A stretch of DNA of 64,000 bases from Paenibacillus sp. S150. Its GTDB lineage: Bacteria; Bacillota; Bacilli; Paenibacillales; Paenibacillaceae. The stretch lies in NCBI RefSeq assembly GCF_019352175.1, contig NZ_JACBYI010000005.1, forward strand, positions 124,001 to 188,000. The letters are read 5' to 3'. Below are positions 44,068 to 52,788 of the stretch, piece after piece (the stretch's first letter is position 1; the number at the start of each line of letters is the position of its first letter). The position numbers were made by a program, and so were the translations under genes. The notes under the pieces are model-generated. The model made no database searches and was not told the DNA's origin. It saw only the letters and a list, made by a program, of their open reading frames with translations.

Positions 44068-44908
44068 CATTGTGTTCTGGAGTCCGGTGCCGGGTCAGAC
44101 CGGCAATACCACCAACCTGATCGCTGTTACCGCCATGCTCAGCCTGGAATTTAGCTTCAGGCTGCTGCTTGTCAGCCATGTACAAAGCCGTCGTGTTCCG
44201 CTGGAGCAGGGCTTCATCAAGCGGCGGACCTGGGAGGAACAGGCGTTTGCTACCGATTCCGGCATTGACGCTGTGGAGCGGCTGGCGCGAAACCGCAAGC
44301 TCTCCCCCGAGATGATCCGGGACTACACGTTGCCGCTGCTAAAAGACCGGTTGGATCTCTTGACCGGCTCGATGAAACCGGATAAAGCGTTTGTCCCGGC
44401 AATGAAGGAGGCGCTGCCTACGGTGCTGGAAACAGCGAAGCGTTATTATGATTGGACCCTGCTGGATGCAGGCAGCGGTACAGGCTCAGGCTGGACCCAA
44501 GCCTTGCTGCAGCAGGCTGATATCATCGTTGTCAGCCTGAACCAGAATCGATCTGTGTTGGAACGGTTCTTCCAGCGCCCGCCGCAGGAAGGGGAGGGGA
44601 AACGGCAATTGCTGGCATTGGGGCAGTATGATCCGCATTCTGCCAGCACAGCTAAAAATCTGGTCCGGCGCTATAAGGGGAAAGGACCATTTTATCCGGT
44701 TTCCCACAATAGCGGCTTCATGGATGCGGCTCAGGAGGGCCGCGCCATTGATTTCCTGTTCCGCAATCGCTATGTTCCCCGTGATCACGAAAATGCCCCG
44801 TTTATGCGAAGCGTGCGGGCGCTGGCCCGGGTGGTTAGCGGGCAAGCAGGGCGGGATAATCCCTTTTTTTACGGGAAGGAGGAGAAGGAGCAATGGTCGT
44901 TGTCATAA
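44057..44908 (+). CDS. Second degenerate MinD-like protein, 283 aa
   Basis: I choose the ATG 6 nt after CGGAGGAGGG. It starts MGSSIVFWSPVPGQTGNTTNLI, a P-loop-like segment without the lysine of Walker A. TLLDAGSGTG and ADIIVVSLNQNR follow the pattern of ParA/MinD strands. It overlaps the TadA-like gene by 16 nt. It is possibly a pseudo-ATPase partner of the machine. Confidence 0.65.
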   Translation: MGSSIVFWSPVPGQTGNTTNLIAVTAMLSLEFSFRLLLVSHVQSRRVPLEQGFIKRRTWEEQAFATDSGIDAVERLARNRKLSPEMIRDYTLPLLKDRLDLLTGSMKPDKAFVPAMKEALPTVLETAKRYYDWTLLDAGSGTGSGWTQALLQQADIIVVSLNQNRSVLERFFQRPPQEGEGKRQLLALGQYDPHSASTAKNLVRRYKGKGPFYPVSHNSGFMDAAQEGRAIDFLFRNRYVPRDHENAPFMRSVRALARVVSGQAGRDNPFFYGKEEKEQWSLS

Positions 44909-46764
44909 ACGGGCTGTTGATCCTGGTGCTCCTGGCCTTGGCCGGAGCGCTGCTTTTTGTCCGCATGAGCGGGCGCAGGCAGCTGAAGCCGCCGGAGGAA
45001 AAGGTGTATACCATTGAAGCCATGACCACTTACGTCAAACAAGCTCTCCACGATTTAACCAGCAGCAACCTGTACGATTTGGGGCTATCAGAGGAGGAAT
45101 TTCGCCGCCGCAAAAGCAAGCGGGCTGAGCTGAAAAAGGCGCTGCGGGGCTGCAACTCCGGGGATCAGCGGGACAAGGCTTACGTCAAACAGTTTTTAGT
45201 TGACCTGCTGCGGCAAGCATACCAATTAGACGATGCCAGCCTGAACCGGATATTGCCCTTCGATGACCCTTATGAATTGTCTGCTCAGGACCAGTTTGAG
45301 ATCCTGCTGTATCAGTTCAAAAAGCGGCATCGCCATCACGCGCTTCATGAGCTGATCCGGAAATACAAGCTGGACCAACCAAAGCTGGGGATCGAAGATG
45401 GCAAAACCGAATCGTACCGGATTACCGCTGAGGAAATCCATGACATCTACAAAAAAGAAGCGCGGCGGCTGCAGGTGGAAGACAAGCTACAAATCATCGT
45501 CCAGCGGATTTACCAGCAATATAAGGGCTTCAGCGTCATCGACGAAATCCGCGATATGCGGATCGACGGTGTCTCAGGCGGCGTATCTGGTTTGCCGCCC
45601 TCCGTATGGGAAGGAGAGTGGGAGCTTCAAACGGATGCGCTGCTCAGGGAAGTGCCCAACTCCCACGATAGCGTCTGGATTTTCTATAAAGGGAAATTCA
45701 TTCACTTGTCCTTCCTCAGCTTTGGTTCGGAGCAGGAATTAAAACGGGTCTGCCAAAACATCTATAAGTATAATTATCCCGGCCAGTTGTCTGAAGCCAA
45801 CGGGTTTAAGGTCAACGAAATGGCGGACGGCTCCCGCGTCGTTGTATTGCGTCCCCGGTTCGCCGAATCGTGGGCGTTTTTTGTGCGCAAATTTGATGTG
45901 CGAAGCGCTGAACTGGAGCAGCTGATTCAGGATGACAATGCCCAGCTTCCGGTGAAATTGATTGCCTTCCTTGTTAAAGGTGCCCGGATTACGGCCATCA
46001 CTGGCTCCCAGGGCAGCGGCAAAACCACGCTCCTTATGGCGATGGTCCGCTATATTTCCGCTGCTTTTCCCATCCGGGTGCAGGAGCAGGCCTTTGAGCT
46101 GCACCTGCGCAAGCTGTACAAGGACCGCAATATTTTAAGCCTCCGGGAAACAGAAACCATTTCCGGCCAGGACGGGCTGGATATTCAGAAAAAGACAGAC
46201 GGCACAGTCAATATTTTGGGTGAGGTAGCAACAGACCCGGTAGCGGCCTGGATGATCCAAATGGCCCAGGTAGCCAGCTTGTTTACCTTGTTTACCCATC
46301 ATGCTAAAACCTTCCGGGATCTGGTCTATTCTTTGCGCAATTCCTTGTTGAAAACGGGGGTGTTCACCAACGAGAGAGTGGCGGAGCAGCAGGTGGTAAG
46401 CGTGCTGAATTTCGACATCCACCTGAAACGGGAAACAAACGGCCACCGCTATGTTGAACGGATTACCGAGTGCGTGCCGCTGGAACAGGCAAAGGAATAT
46501 CCCCAGCTTTACCAACATACAGGCAAGCTGGAGGATAGGCTGGTTGCTTTCATGGATACGGCCACGGAATACTTTCGCCGCTCCACCGACCGGGTATTAT
46601 ACGAGGCGCGGAACGTGGTGGAATTCCGGGAAGGGCGGTATGTAGCCGTTCAACCCATCTCTGAGCAGAATATCCGGGAAATGAAGGAGCAGATGACGGA
46701 GCCGGACCGGAACGATTTTGCCGATTTTCTGGCTGTGAATTGGAGGGATGGGGATGGACAATAA
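44893..46764 (+). CDS. TadA/CpaF-like pilus assembly ATPase
   Basis: The start is ATG after AAGGAGGAGAAGG. Residues 3-25 form a membrane helix, unusual for this family. The C-terminal ATPase domain has Walker A GSQGSGKTTLL near residue 371 and a Walker B-like region near 425-445 (GTVNILGEVATDPVAAWM), followed by FTLFTHHAKT. The preceding domain (about 180-340) with IDEIRDMRIDGVSGGV matches the N-terminal domain of CpaF. It supplies ATP energy for pilin extrusion. The length of 623 is longer than usual because of the N-terminal extension. Confidence 0.85.
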   Translation: MVVVINGLLILVLLALAGALLFVRMSGRRQLKPPEEKVYTIEAMTTYVKQALHDLTSSNLYDLGLSEEEFRRRKSKRAELKKALRGCNSGDQRDKAYVKQFLVDLLRQAYQLDDASLNRILPFDDPYELSAQDQFEILLYQFKKRHRHHALHELIRKYKLDQPKLGIEDGKTESYRITAEEIHDIYKKEARRLQVEDKLQIIVQRIYQQYKGFSVIDEIRDMRIDGVSGGVSGLPPSVWEGEWELQTDALLREVPNSHDSVWIFYKGKFIHLSFLSFGSEQELKRVCQNIYKYNYPGQLSEANGFKVNEMADGSRVVVLRPRFAESWAFFVRKFDVRSAELEQLIQDDNAQLPVKLIAFLVKGARITAITGSQGSGKTTLLMAMVRYISAAFPIRVQEQAFELHLRKLYKDRNILSLRETETISGQDGLDIQKKTDGTVNILGEVATDPVAAWMIQMAQVASLFTLFTHHAKTFRDLVYSLRNSLLKTGVFTNERVAEQQVVSVLNFDIHLKRETNGHRYVERITECVPLEQAKEYPQLYQHTGKLEDRLVAFMDTATEYFRRSTDRVLYEARNVVEFREGRYVAVQPISEQNIREMKEQMTEPDRNDFADFLAVNWRDGDGQ

Positions 46765-48829
46765 GGCACTGTTGTTGGCTGTATTGGGCGGGGCAATCCT
46801 CTTGTTTCTGATGGCTTTGCTGCTTTTCCAGGCACTATCCCGCAAAAACAGTGGAGCCGGATCCATCCGGGAATACGAGGCATTGCGGCTGCCCGGCAAA
46901 CAAACGCCAAAGCAGTCCGTTCATCGCTGGCTGCAGCAATTGTATATCGCTTGTGAGCGGGTTACCCCTTTGCGTGCTTACTTACAGGCCATTAGCAAGC
47001 GACTGACCCTGCTCCACACCTATGATGAATGGAAGCTGCGGCTGGAAACGATGAAGGTGACGTTGGTTGCTTGGGGTGTGCTGCTGGGCATCGCTGTTCC
47101 ATTGCTGCTGGCCAGCCGTGGCGACCCGATGTCGCTCCTAATGGCTGTAACTGCCATCTGGGTCGGGCACGGGATGATTGCGGACGCCTTTATTCACCGC
47201 CTGGAAAACCGGCTGCTGCGCCAGCTTCGTCACTTCATGGCCGATGTACGGCATCACTTTCATCGCCACGGCATGGTGGAGGAGGCGATCTATGATGCCG
47301 CCGAAGCAGCGCCCTATGAAATGGCACTGCATGGGAAGGACATTTTTGAGGTGCTGACCGCCAGCGATCCGGCAGAAAGGCTGGAGCTTTATTATGAGGC
47401 TGCGCCGAATCGTTTTTTGAAGGGCTTGGCTGGGATTTCCCATCTGGTCCGGGAGTATGGCGACAAAACGCTGCAAACCGGCTCCCTCTACCTGAAGGCG
47501 CTGGAGCGGCTGACCACGGAATTGAACCTGGACATCCTGCGGCGGGAAAAGCTCAGTTACTTGCTGCAGGGGCTGACGGCGATTGCGCTGCTGCCCATCC
47601 TGTTCACCAAGCCGATAGAAGGCTGGGCCCGGGGGATGTTCCCGGCCATGGATGCCTTTTATGCCGGGAAGCTGGGGTGGATCACCAAGGCGGTGATTAT
47701 CCTGATTATTCTGGTCAGCTATCTCCTGCTGCGCAACATGCAGGAGTTGGATGGAGAACGCCACGAGCGGCGGCGCAAGCCGTGGGAGCAACGGGTTTAT
47801 GACTGGCCTTGGGTACGTTGGGTGACAGAGCGGATTGTTGCGCTGCCGGGAACGCGGGAAGCGAACCGCATCACGCTGTTGTTAAAGGAAACCTCCTCAT
47901 CGCTCAAGCTGGAATGGTTTACGGTGCGGCGGTGGACACTGGCGCTTGTCAGCTTCTTGCTTGCTTTGGGGCTGTTCGTTTCACTGCATGTTATGACAGA
48001 GCACCAACTGTTAACTGCAACCGCCAAGCCAGAGGCCATGTTTGGCCGCCTTTCTCCAGAAGAGGAGGCAAAGGCTCAAGCAGCGGCGGAATTGGACCGG
48101 CAGATCATCACAGACATTCAAAAGGCAAAGGAAACCAGCTTTGAAGCCATCTTGTCCAACCTGCGGCAAAATCCACAGGTAGCTGGAAATGAAGCAGAAC
48201 TAAACGCCGCGGCAATACGCATTCGAGCCAAATTAACTGCGCTGGATGGCGAGTATCTCAAGTGGTGGGAGGTGCTGCTTGCTTTGTTGGCAGGTGTCGG
48301 AGGCTATTATGGTCCGCTGCTCCTGCTGCACTTTCGCAAACGGCTGCGAAGAATGGATATGAAGCATGAAGTGGATCAGTTTCATACGGTGATCGCCATG
48401 CTGGCGGAGCTGGACCGGGTATCTGTAGAACAATTGCTGGAATGGATGGAGCGATTCGCCCTTATTTTTAAAGCACCGATCCAGCATTGCCTGCTGCATT
48501 ACGAGCATGGGGCGGAGCAAGCACTGGAGCTGTTGAAGGAGGAGGCGCCGTTTTTGCCCTTTGCCCGCCTGGTGGAAAAGCTGCAGCTGGCCGTGGAGAA
48601 AATCCCGATTCGTCAGGCCTTCGATGACCTGGAGGCGGAGCAGGCCTTTGCCCGGGAAGAGCGCAGGCAGGATTACGAAAAATTAATAGAAACCAAAGCA
48701 GGGTGGGGGAAAATGATCGGCTTTATGCCGGTGATGGCCCTCATTTTTTTGTATCTGGTGTTCCCGCTGGTTTATATCAGCCTTAGTCAAATGTCGGCCT
48801 ACTATGAACAAATTCAAAAAATCCAGTAG
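46754..48829 (+). CDS. Fused TadB-TadC-like membrane protein
   Basis: I choose the second ATG (46754), 6 nt after GGAGGG; ATG 46748 is too close to the site. The protein has 691 residues. The first half has membrane helices near 6-28, 95-110, 118-135, 270-285 and 305-325. The second half repeats the layout with helices near 395-415, 500-520 and 650-670, and a cytoplasmic part containing EVDQFHTVIAMLAELDR. Each half resembles a T2SSF-type TadB or TadC. In most Tad operons these are separate genes. Confidence 0.75.
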   Translation: MDNKALLLAVLGGAILLFLMALLLFQALSRKNSGAGSIREYEALRLPGKQTPKQSVHRWLQQLYIACERVTPLRAYLQAISKRLTLLHTYDEWKLRLETMKVTLVAWGVLLGIAVPLLLASRGDPMSLLMAVTAIWVGHGMIADAFIHRLENRLLRQLRHFMADVRHHFHRHGMVEEAIYDAAEAAPYEMALHGKDIFEVLTASDPAERLELYYEAAPNRFLKGLAGISHLVREYGDKTLQTGSLYLKALERLTTELNLDILRREKLSYLLQGLTAIALLPILFTKPIEGWARGMFPAMDAFYAGKLGWITKAVIILIILVSYLLLRNMQELDGERHERRRKPWEQRVYDWPWVRWVTERIVALPGTREANRITLLLKETSSSLKLEWFTVRRWTLALVSFLLALGLFVSLHVMTEHQLLTATAKPEAMFGRLSPEEEAKAQAAAELDRQIITDIQKAKETSFEAILSNLRQNPQVAGNEAELNAAAIRIRAKLTALDGEYLKWWEVLLALLAGVGGYYGPLLLLHFRKRLRRMDMKHEVDQFHTVIAMLAELDRVSVEQLLEWMERFALIFKAPIQHCLLHYEHGAEQALELLKEEAPFLPFARLVEKLQLAVEKIPIRQAFDDLEAEQAFAREERRQDYEKLIETKAGWGKMIGFMPVMALIFLYLVFPLVYISLSQMSAYYEQIQKIQ

Positions 48830-48849
48830 CGAAGGAGCTTGATGAACCG

Positions 48850-49329
48850 ATGAGCAACGCGCAAAAAGCGCTGGTGATGGCAGCGGGTATTTTCCTCGCC
48901 ATTGCCCTGATTACGATTGCTGTCGTCCTGTTTACCTCGGCCCAGGAAGCGACCAAAACGGCGCAAAACAATTTTTCAGGGATTCAAACCGAACTCTCGC
49001 AAACGGCCTTTACCGTCTATGACAACACCTTGGTGTCCGGCAGCCAGGTGGTTAACGCCCTGCGGAAGTTCAATGACCAGGACCAATTTGGCATTCAGGT
49101 AATCACAGGGAAAAATCCGGCTGGACAATGGTACGGCAAGGTGATTAATATCGGCGTCCCGGTGGATAGCATTACTTACGGCTCTGTGGTGGGAGCAGCA
49201 CCCGGCAAGCTGGCTGATGCGATTGACGAGGCCGATGTGGATTATGTGAACCCAAGCGGCAAGTTCAAGGCTCAACTGGTCAAGGACAGCAGCAATGTGA
49301 TCCGGGGAATTGTTTTCCTCCAGCATTAA
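48850..49329 (+). CDS. Pilin-like protein 1, 159 aa
   Basis: ATG after GAAGGAGCTTGATGAACCG. A single hydrophobic helix at residues 9-30 (VMAAGIFLAIALITIAVVLF) is followed by a polar extracellular part with many Asn/Gln, as in type IV-like pilins. No signal-peptidase site can be shown. Its place directly after the TadB-TadC gene suggests it is a major or minor pilin. Confidence 0.65.
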   Translation: MSNAQKALVMAAGIFLAIALITIAVVLFTSAQEATKTAQNNFSGIQTELSQTAFTVYDNTLVSGSQVVNALRKFNDQDQFGIQVITGKNPAGQWYGKVINIGVPVDSITYGSVVGAAPGKLADAIDEADVDYVNPSGKFKAQLVKDSSNVIRGIVFLQH

Positions 49330-49400
49330 AAGCAGCCAAATCTGCCCCCTTTCACGGGTATCCAGGGGGAGGAACGGGTTTTTGCAGAAAGGGGTAAGAG

Positions 49401-49781
49401 ATGGGCCATTCCCTTCGTTCCATGTTGGAGATGAGTGTGGCTTGCCTGATCTTTGTCATTGCTGCCACGGCCGGGCTCCTGTTGTTTCAAAGCGGCGCTA
49501 CTGCTCTGGAGGCCACTTTCGTTGCCAGCCGGGGAACAGATCACAATGTGCATACGACATTGACTCCCCTTGCCGGGGACGGCACAGTGTCTGGTACTGA
49601 TGTGCTGCATTCGATTGGTTCAATTGGCGTGGACGTCGTTGTCGATGGCACGGTGTACACAGCGGCACTAGAACGGGAGCAGGCGGACCTGACTGCGATT
49701 CAGGCAACAAAACGGTATAGCATGGCTTGGCAGCGGGGTTCGCAGGGAGAATTAGTGCGGGTGTTGTTTACCTCGCTGTGA
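49401..49781 (+). CDS. Pilin-like protein 2, 126 aa
   Basis: ATG after AAAGGGGTAAG. N-terminal helix (MLEMSVACLIFVIAATAGLLLF) then a polar Thr/Gly/Asp-rich part. This fits a small pilin or pseudopilin of the Tad-like system. Confidence 0.6.
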   Translation: MGHSLRSMLEMSVACLIFVIAATAGLLLFQSGATALEATFVASRGTDHNVHTTLTPLAGDGTVSGTDVLHSIGSIGVDVVVDGTVYTAALEREQADLTAIQATKRYSMAWQRGSQGELVRVLFTSL

Positions 49782-49793
49782 AAGGAGTGCAGG

Positions 49794-50342
49794 ATGGACA
49801 GTATATCCAAAATATTCGCGGTGTTGATCGCCGTTCTTCTATTATATATGTTTCCGATTTCCGCCGCCTTTGACAATCAGGACGAGGTGTCGGAGTTGGT
49901 AGTGCTGCGGGAAGTGACTGCCTTTGTGGATATGGTGCGGGATAAGGGTTACATCAGCCCGGTGATGTATAGCGACTTTGAGCAAGCTATTCAAGCCACT
50001 GGCAATACGTTTGATATTCAAATGGAGCATGGCCACAAGCGGTACGATCCCGTCTATGATGATCCTTCGCGTCCGGAGACGTTTACAGGCGAGTATGCGG
50101 TTCATTATGACACCTTCTACAGCGGGCAAATCCTGCCCATATTGTTTCCGGATTCAGCGGCGGGTAAGGATGAGCTCTCCCGGCGCTATAAGCTGTATCT
50201 GGGGGACACGTTTATGGTGACGGTGAAAAACACAAATCGCACCAACGGGACGATTGTTCGTGACTTTCTCAACAATGCCAGCAGCCCTTCCGAAAAAATC
50301 TTCATTCCCTATGGAGGGCTGGTGCGCAATGAAGATCACTAA
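49794..50342 (+). CDS. Pilin-like or pilus-anchor protein, 182 aa
   Basis: ATG after AAAGGAGTGCAGG. Residues 6-28 form a hydrophobic helix (IFAVLIAVLLLYMFPISAAF) that may be a signal anchor; the rest is an acidic outer domain. The next gene begins inside its end, so the two are coupled. Confidence 0.6.
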   Translation: MDSISKIFAVLIAVLLLYMFPISAAFDNQDEVSELVVLREVTAFVDMVRDKGYISPVMYSDFEQAIQATGNTFDIQMEHGHKRYDPVYDDPSRPETFTGEYAVHYDTFYSGQILPILFPDSAAGKDELSRRYKLYLGDTFMVTVKNTNRTNGTIVRDFLNNASSPSEKIFIPYGGLVRNEDH

Positions 50343-51309
50343 CTGGGCGATCGTATTGGTGTTGATCCTGTTCCCACTTTTTGTAGTGAACCGGATAGAG
50401 GTCAAGATGCAGCGGATGACGCAGCTCACGGAATTGCGTTATGATGCAGTACTGGATACAGCGGTGGATGATGCGGCCCGGGCGCTGCTTATTAATGTGA
50501 ACCAGCAGCAGGAAGCCCGCTATGATTCGGCTAAGCGGCTGAACGTGAATAAGCAAGAAGCCATCGCTACGTTTTACCGGACGTTGTATTTGAATTTTGG
50601 TATTGCTGACGATCCGATTGCTCAAGGTGTGCTCAATCGCTACATTCCGGCTGTGGTGATTGTTGGGTATGACGGGTTTTATGTCTATGCAGAGGAGGAG
50701 TTCATCAATACAGCGGGCGAAACCGAAATTCGCCCGGTATGGGGGCCAAAGAAGCCGTTCGCTTATGCCGATGGGCAGGGCAATAGCCTGGCGTTCACGC
50801 TGGACGAATATGTCACCGCCTACGAGGCTGGCACCCGGACGTGGAGAGAGGGATTGAGGTCGGAAATCGCTGCTGGCTCCACCATTCCGCTGCTTCAGGA
50901 TCCTGAAGCATTCGAGGCTACACGACGGAATACCATTGTGAATGCCATACAGGATGAGATGGCTTACCGGATCAATGCTCACAATCAGTTGGTGTCCCGG
51001 ATAGGCGTGTCCTACACGTTTACGTTGCCGGTAATCAGCGAGGAAGAGTGGAATAATACGGTCAATGATATCGGGGTACTGGCGTTTGTTCAAGGCATAC
51101 CCATGGGCAGCAAACGATATAACAACTATGCGCTGGGCGGTAGCCGGGTGCTGCAAAAGCCGGTCATTTACGGAGCTCTCAAGGATGGTTTGAAAGTGTA
51201 TTATCGCGGCAACTGCCCGTTTTCCTATCCCGTGCAAGAGACGTTTTCCAGCGAAAAAGCGGCGGCGCATAACGGATACCTGTTCCTTTCCTGCGACAAT
51301 CAGCCGTAG
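50329..51309 (+). CDS. Pilus-associated membrane-anchored protein, 326 aa
   Basis: The ATG (50329) overlaps the previous gene by 14 nt and follows GGAGGGCTGG. A membrane helix at residues 7-22 (IVLVLILFPLFVVN) is followed by a large outer domain. It may be the minor pilin, tip adhesin or anchor at the end of the operon. Function inferred from place and topology. Confidence 0.6.
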   Translation: MKITNWAIVLVLILFPLFVVNRIEVKMQRMTQLTELRYDAVLDTAVDDAARALLINVNQQQEARYDSAKRLNVNKQEAIATFYRTLYLNFGIADDPIAQGVLNRYIPAVVIVGYDGFYVYAEEEFINTAGETEIRPVWGPKKPFAYADGQGNSLAFTLDEYVTAYEAGTRTWREGLRSEIAAGSTIPLLQDPEAFEATRRNTIVNAIQDEMAYRINAHNQLVSRIGVSYTFTLPVISEEEWNNTVNDIGVLAFVQGIPMGSKRYNNYALGGSRVLQKPVIYGALKDGLKVYYRGNCPFSYPVQETFSSEKAAAHNGYLFLSCDNQP

Positions 51310-51446
51310 TCAGCAGAGCAGAAACAGACACTTTTTTCAGAATGCATAAAGCTGGTTCGTTGTTTTCTTGCGATATCGTTTGCTTCACGCGGCAGATTCA
51401 AATCGCATGATCAGCAGGCTGTATACAGCTGGAAAGCTTGATATTG

Positions 51447-51455
51447 TGGTATAAT
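51447..51455 (+). promoter_or_regulatory. Extended -10 promoter for the Rpn gene
   Basis: TGGTATAAT is an extended -10 element (TGn-TATAAT), 57 bp before the ATG of the Rpn-type gene. No good -35 is visible, which extended -10 promoters can do without. Confidence 0.65.
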
Positions 51456-51511
51456 AAGCATAGACATCAATTGGTGAATGCTGAAATAATGAAACCAAAA
51501 GGGATGGAACC

Positions 51512-52411
51512 ATGAATCAAAAAGTAAGCTTGTTAAGTCCGCTTAACGACCTTGTATTCAAAGCATTATTTGGCCGGGAGGAGCAGCAAAGCAAGCTTCT
51601 GCTCATCGATTTTCTAAACTCTGTGCTGGATCTGCAAGGACCACAGGCCATCTGCACGATCACCCACCTCAATCCGATGAACTATCAGGAATATCAAGGC
51701 GACAAACAGTCCATCCTGGATATTAAGGTCCAAACGGAGCAGGAGGAACGCATTAACATCGAAGTCCAGGTCAACCACATGGATGATTTCCGGAAGCGAA
51801 GCCTGTATTACTGGAGCCGGATGTATAGCGAAACGATTCATGAAGCAGAGGCGTATACCACACTCAAACGGAGCATTGTCATTAATATCTTGAACGTGGA
51901 TCTTATCGAAGAGACGTCCCGGTATCATACAAAATATCAGATCCTTGAAACCGAGGAGCAGTTTACGTTAGTGGATGATTTGGAAATTCACTATATTGAA
52001 TTAAAGAAATTTAATCCCGGCAAAGATATTGAGTCCATGGAAGCCATCGAATTATGGCTGACTTTTATGAAAAACGCGGGAAAAGAAAATGTCGACGAAT
52101 TATTAAACAAGCTGGGAAGCCGAAAGGAGGAATTGCGAATGGCTAAGGAGATGCTAGGGAAGATCAGCGCCGATGAAATGCTGAGGCAGAAGTATTACGC
52201 GCAGGAGAAAGCCCGATTGGACGAAGTCTCCCGCATCAAGTATGCGGAGATCAAGGCGGCCGAGAAGGCAATGGAAAAAGGCAAGCTGGAAGGCAAGCGC
52301 GAAGTGGCCAAAACGATGCTCTCGCTTGGAATGCCACTTGAACAAATCGTACGGGCCACAGAGCTTTCGCCCGAGGAAGTGCTCCAATTGGAAGAGGACT
52401 CCGAGAAGTAA
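51512..52411 (+). CDS. Rpn-type PD-(D/E)XK nuclease ('transposase-like', PF12784)
   Basis: This 299-residue protein begins LLSPLNDLVFKALFG and has the nuclease core ILDIKVQTEQEERINIEVQ near residues 70-90. This gives Asp then Glu-x-Gln, as in Rpn (recombination-promoting nuclease) proteins. The C-terminal segment is charged and helical, ending in a small helix-turn-helix-like LGMPLEQIVRATELSPEEV. Rpn proteins cut DNA and act in recombination or phage defence. It is a stand-alone gene with its own promoter and terminator. Confidence 0.85.
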   Translation: MNQKVSLLSPLNDLVFKALFGREEQQSKLLLIDFLNSVLDLQGPQAICTITHLNPMNYQEYQGDKQSILDIKVQTEQEERINIEVQVNHMDDFRKRSLYYWSRMYSETIHEAEAYTTLKRSIVINILNVDLIEETSRYHTKYQILETEEQFTLVDDLEIHYIELKKFNPGKDIESMEAIELWLTFMKNAGKENVDELLNKLGSRKEELRMAKEMLGKISADEMLRQKYYAQEKARLDEVSRIKYAEIKAAEKAMEKGKLEGKREVAKTMLSLGMPLEQIVRATELSPEEVLQLEEDSEK

Positions 52412-52432
52412 GGGGAGTGCTTAAGTTGACTA

Positions 52433-52476
52433 AAGCTCTTTTGCTTGGGAAACCGGGTTAAGGGCTTTTTTGTTGT
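52433..52476 (+). terminator. Rho-independent terminator after the Rpn gene
   Basis: AAGCTC and GGGCTT pair (with a G-U) around a loop of about 24 nt, followed by TTTTTTG. Confidence 0.6.
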
Positions 52477-52788
52477 TTGATTGAAGTGCCCTGGGTTTGA
52501 AGCCTATATGTGTAAGAAGAGCCGCGGGAAACCTATCTGTCAAAGTAGAAAGGGTTTCTTAGGTTATAACAACTCAGAGAATGATTTGGATTTGACATAC
52601 CTTCTTTTAACTATTCCGTAAGCCGGATATGAGCTTACTAAGAGGCAAGTTTCCCACCTCCATGTCTATGCTTGCTTCATTATAGGTAAAGGAGTGGACA
52701 GGTGGAAAAAGAGATATTATGATGGAAGAAAAACGACATTATTTTCCTAAATTCTTCAAAAAAATTGAAGGAAGGAGTTGATGGCCGC
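52477..52788. other. Intergenic stretch before the surface-protein genes
   Basis: No gene is seen. TTGACATACC at about 52594 could be a -35 box, but the -10 at the right distance is poor. A short inverted pair (GAAACC/GGTTTC) lies near 52528-52560. The final GAAGGAAGGAG serves the next gene. Confidence 0.4.

Noticed and set aside
50302..51270. Reading frame of 322 codons on the minus strand
   Set aside because: Opposite the pilus-associated gene, with a composition typical of antisense frames and no start signals.
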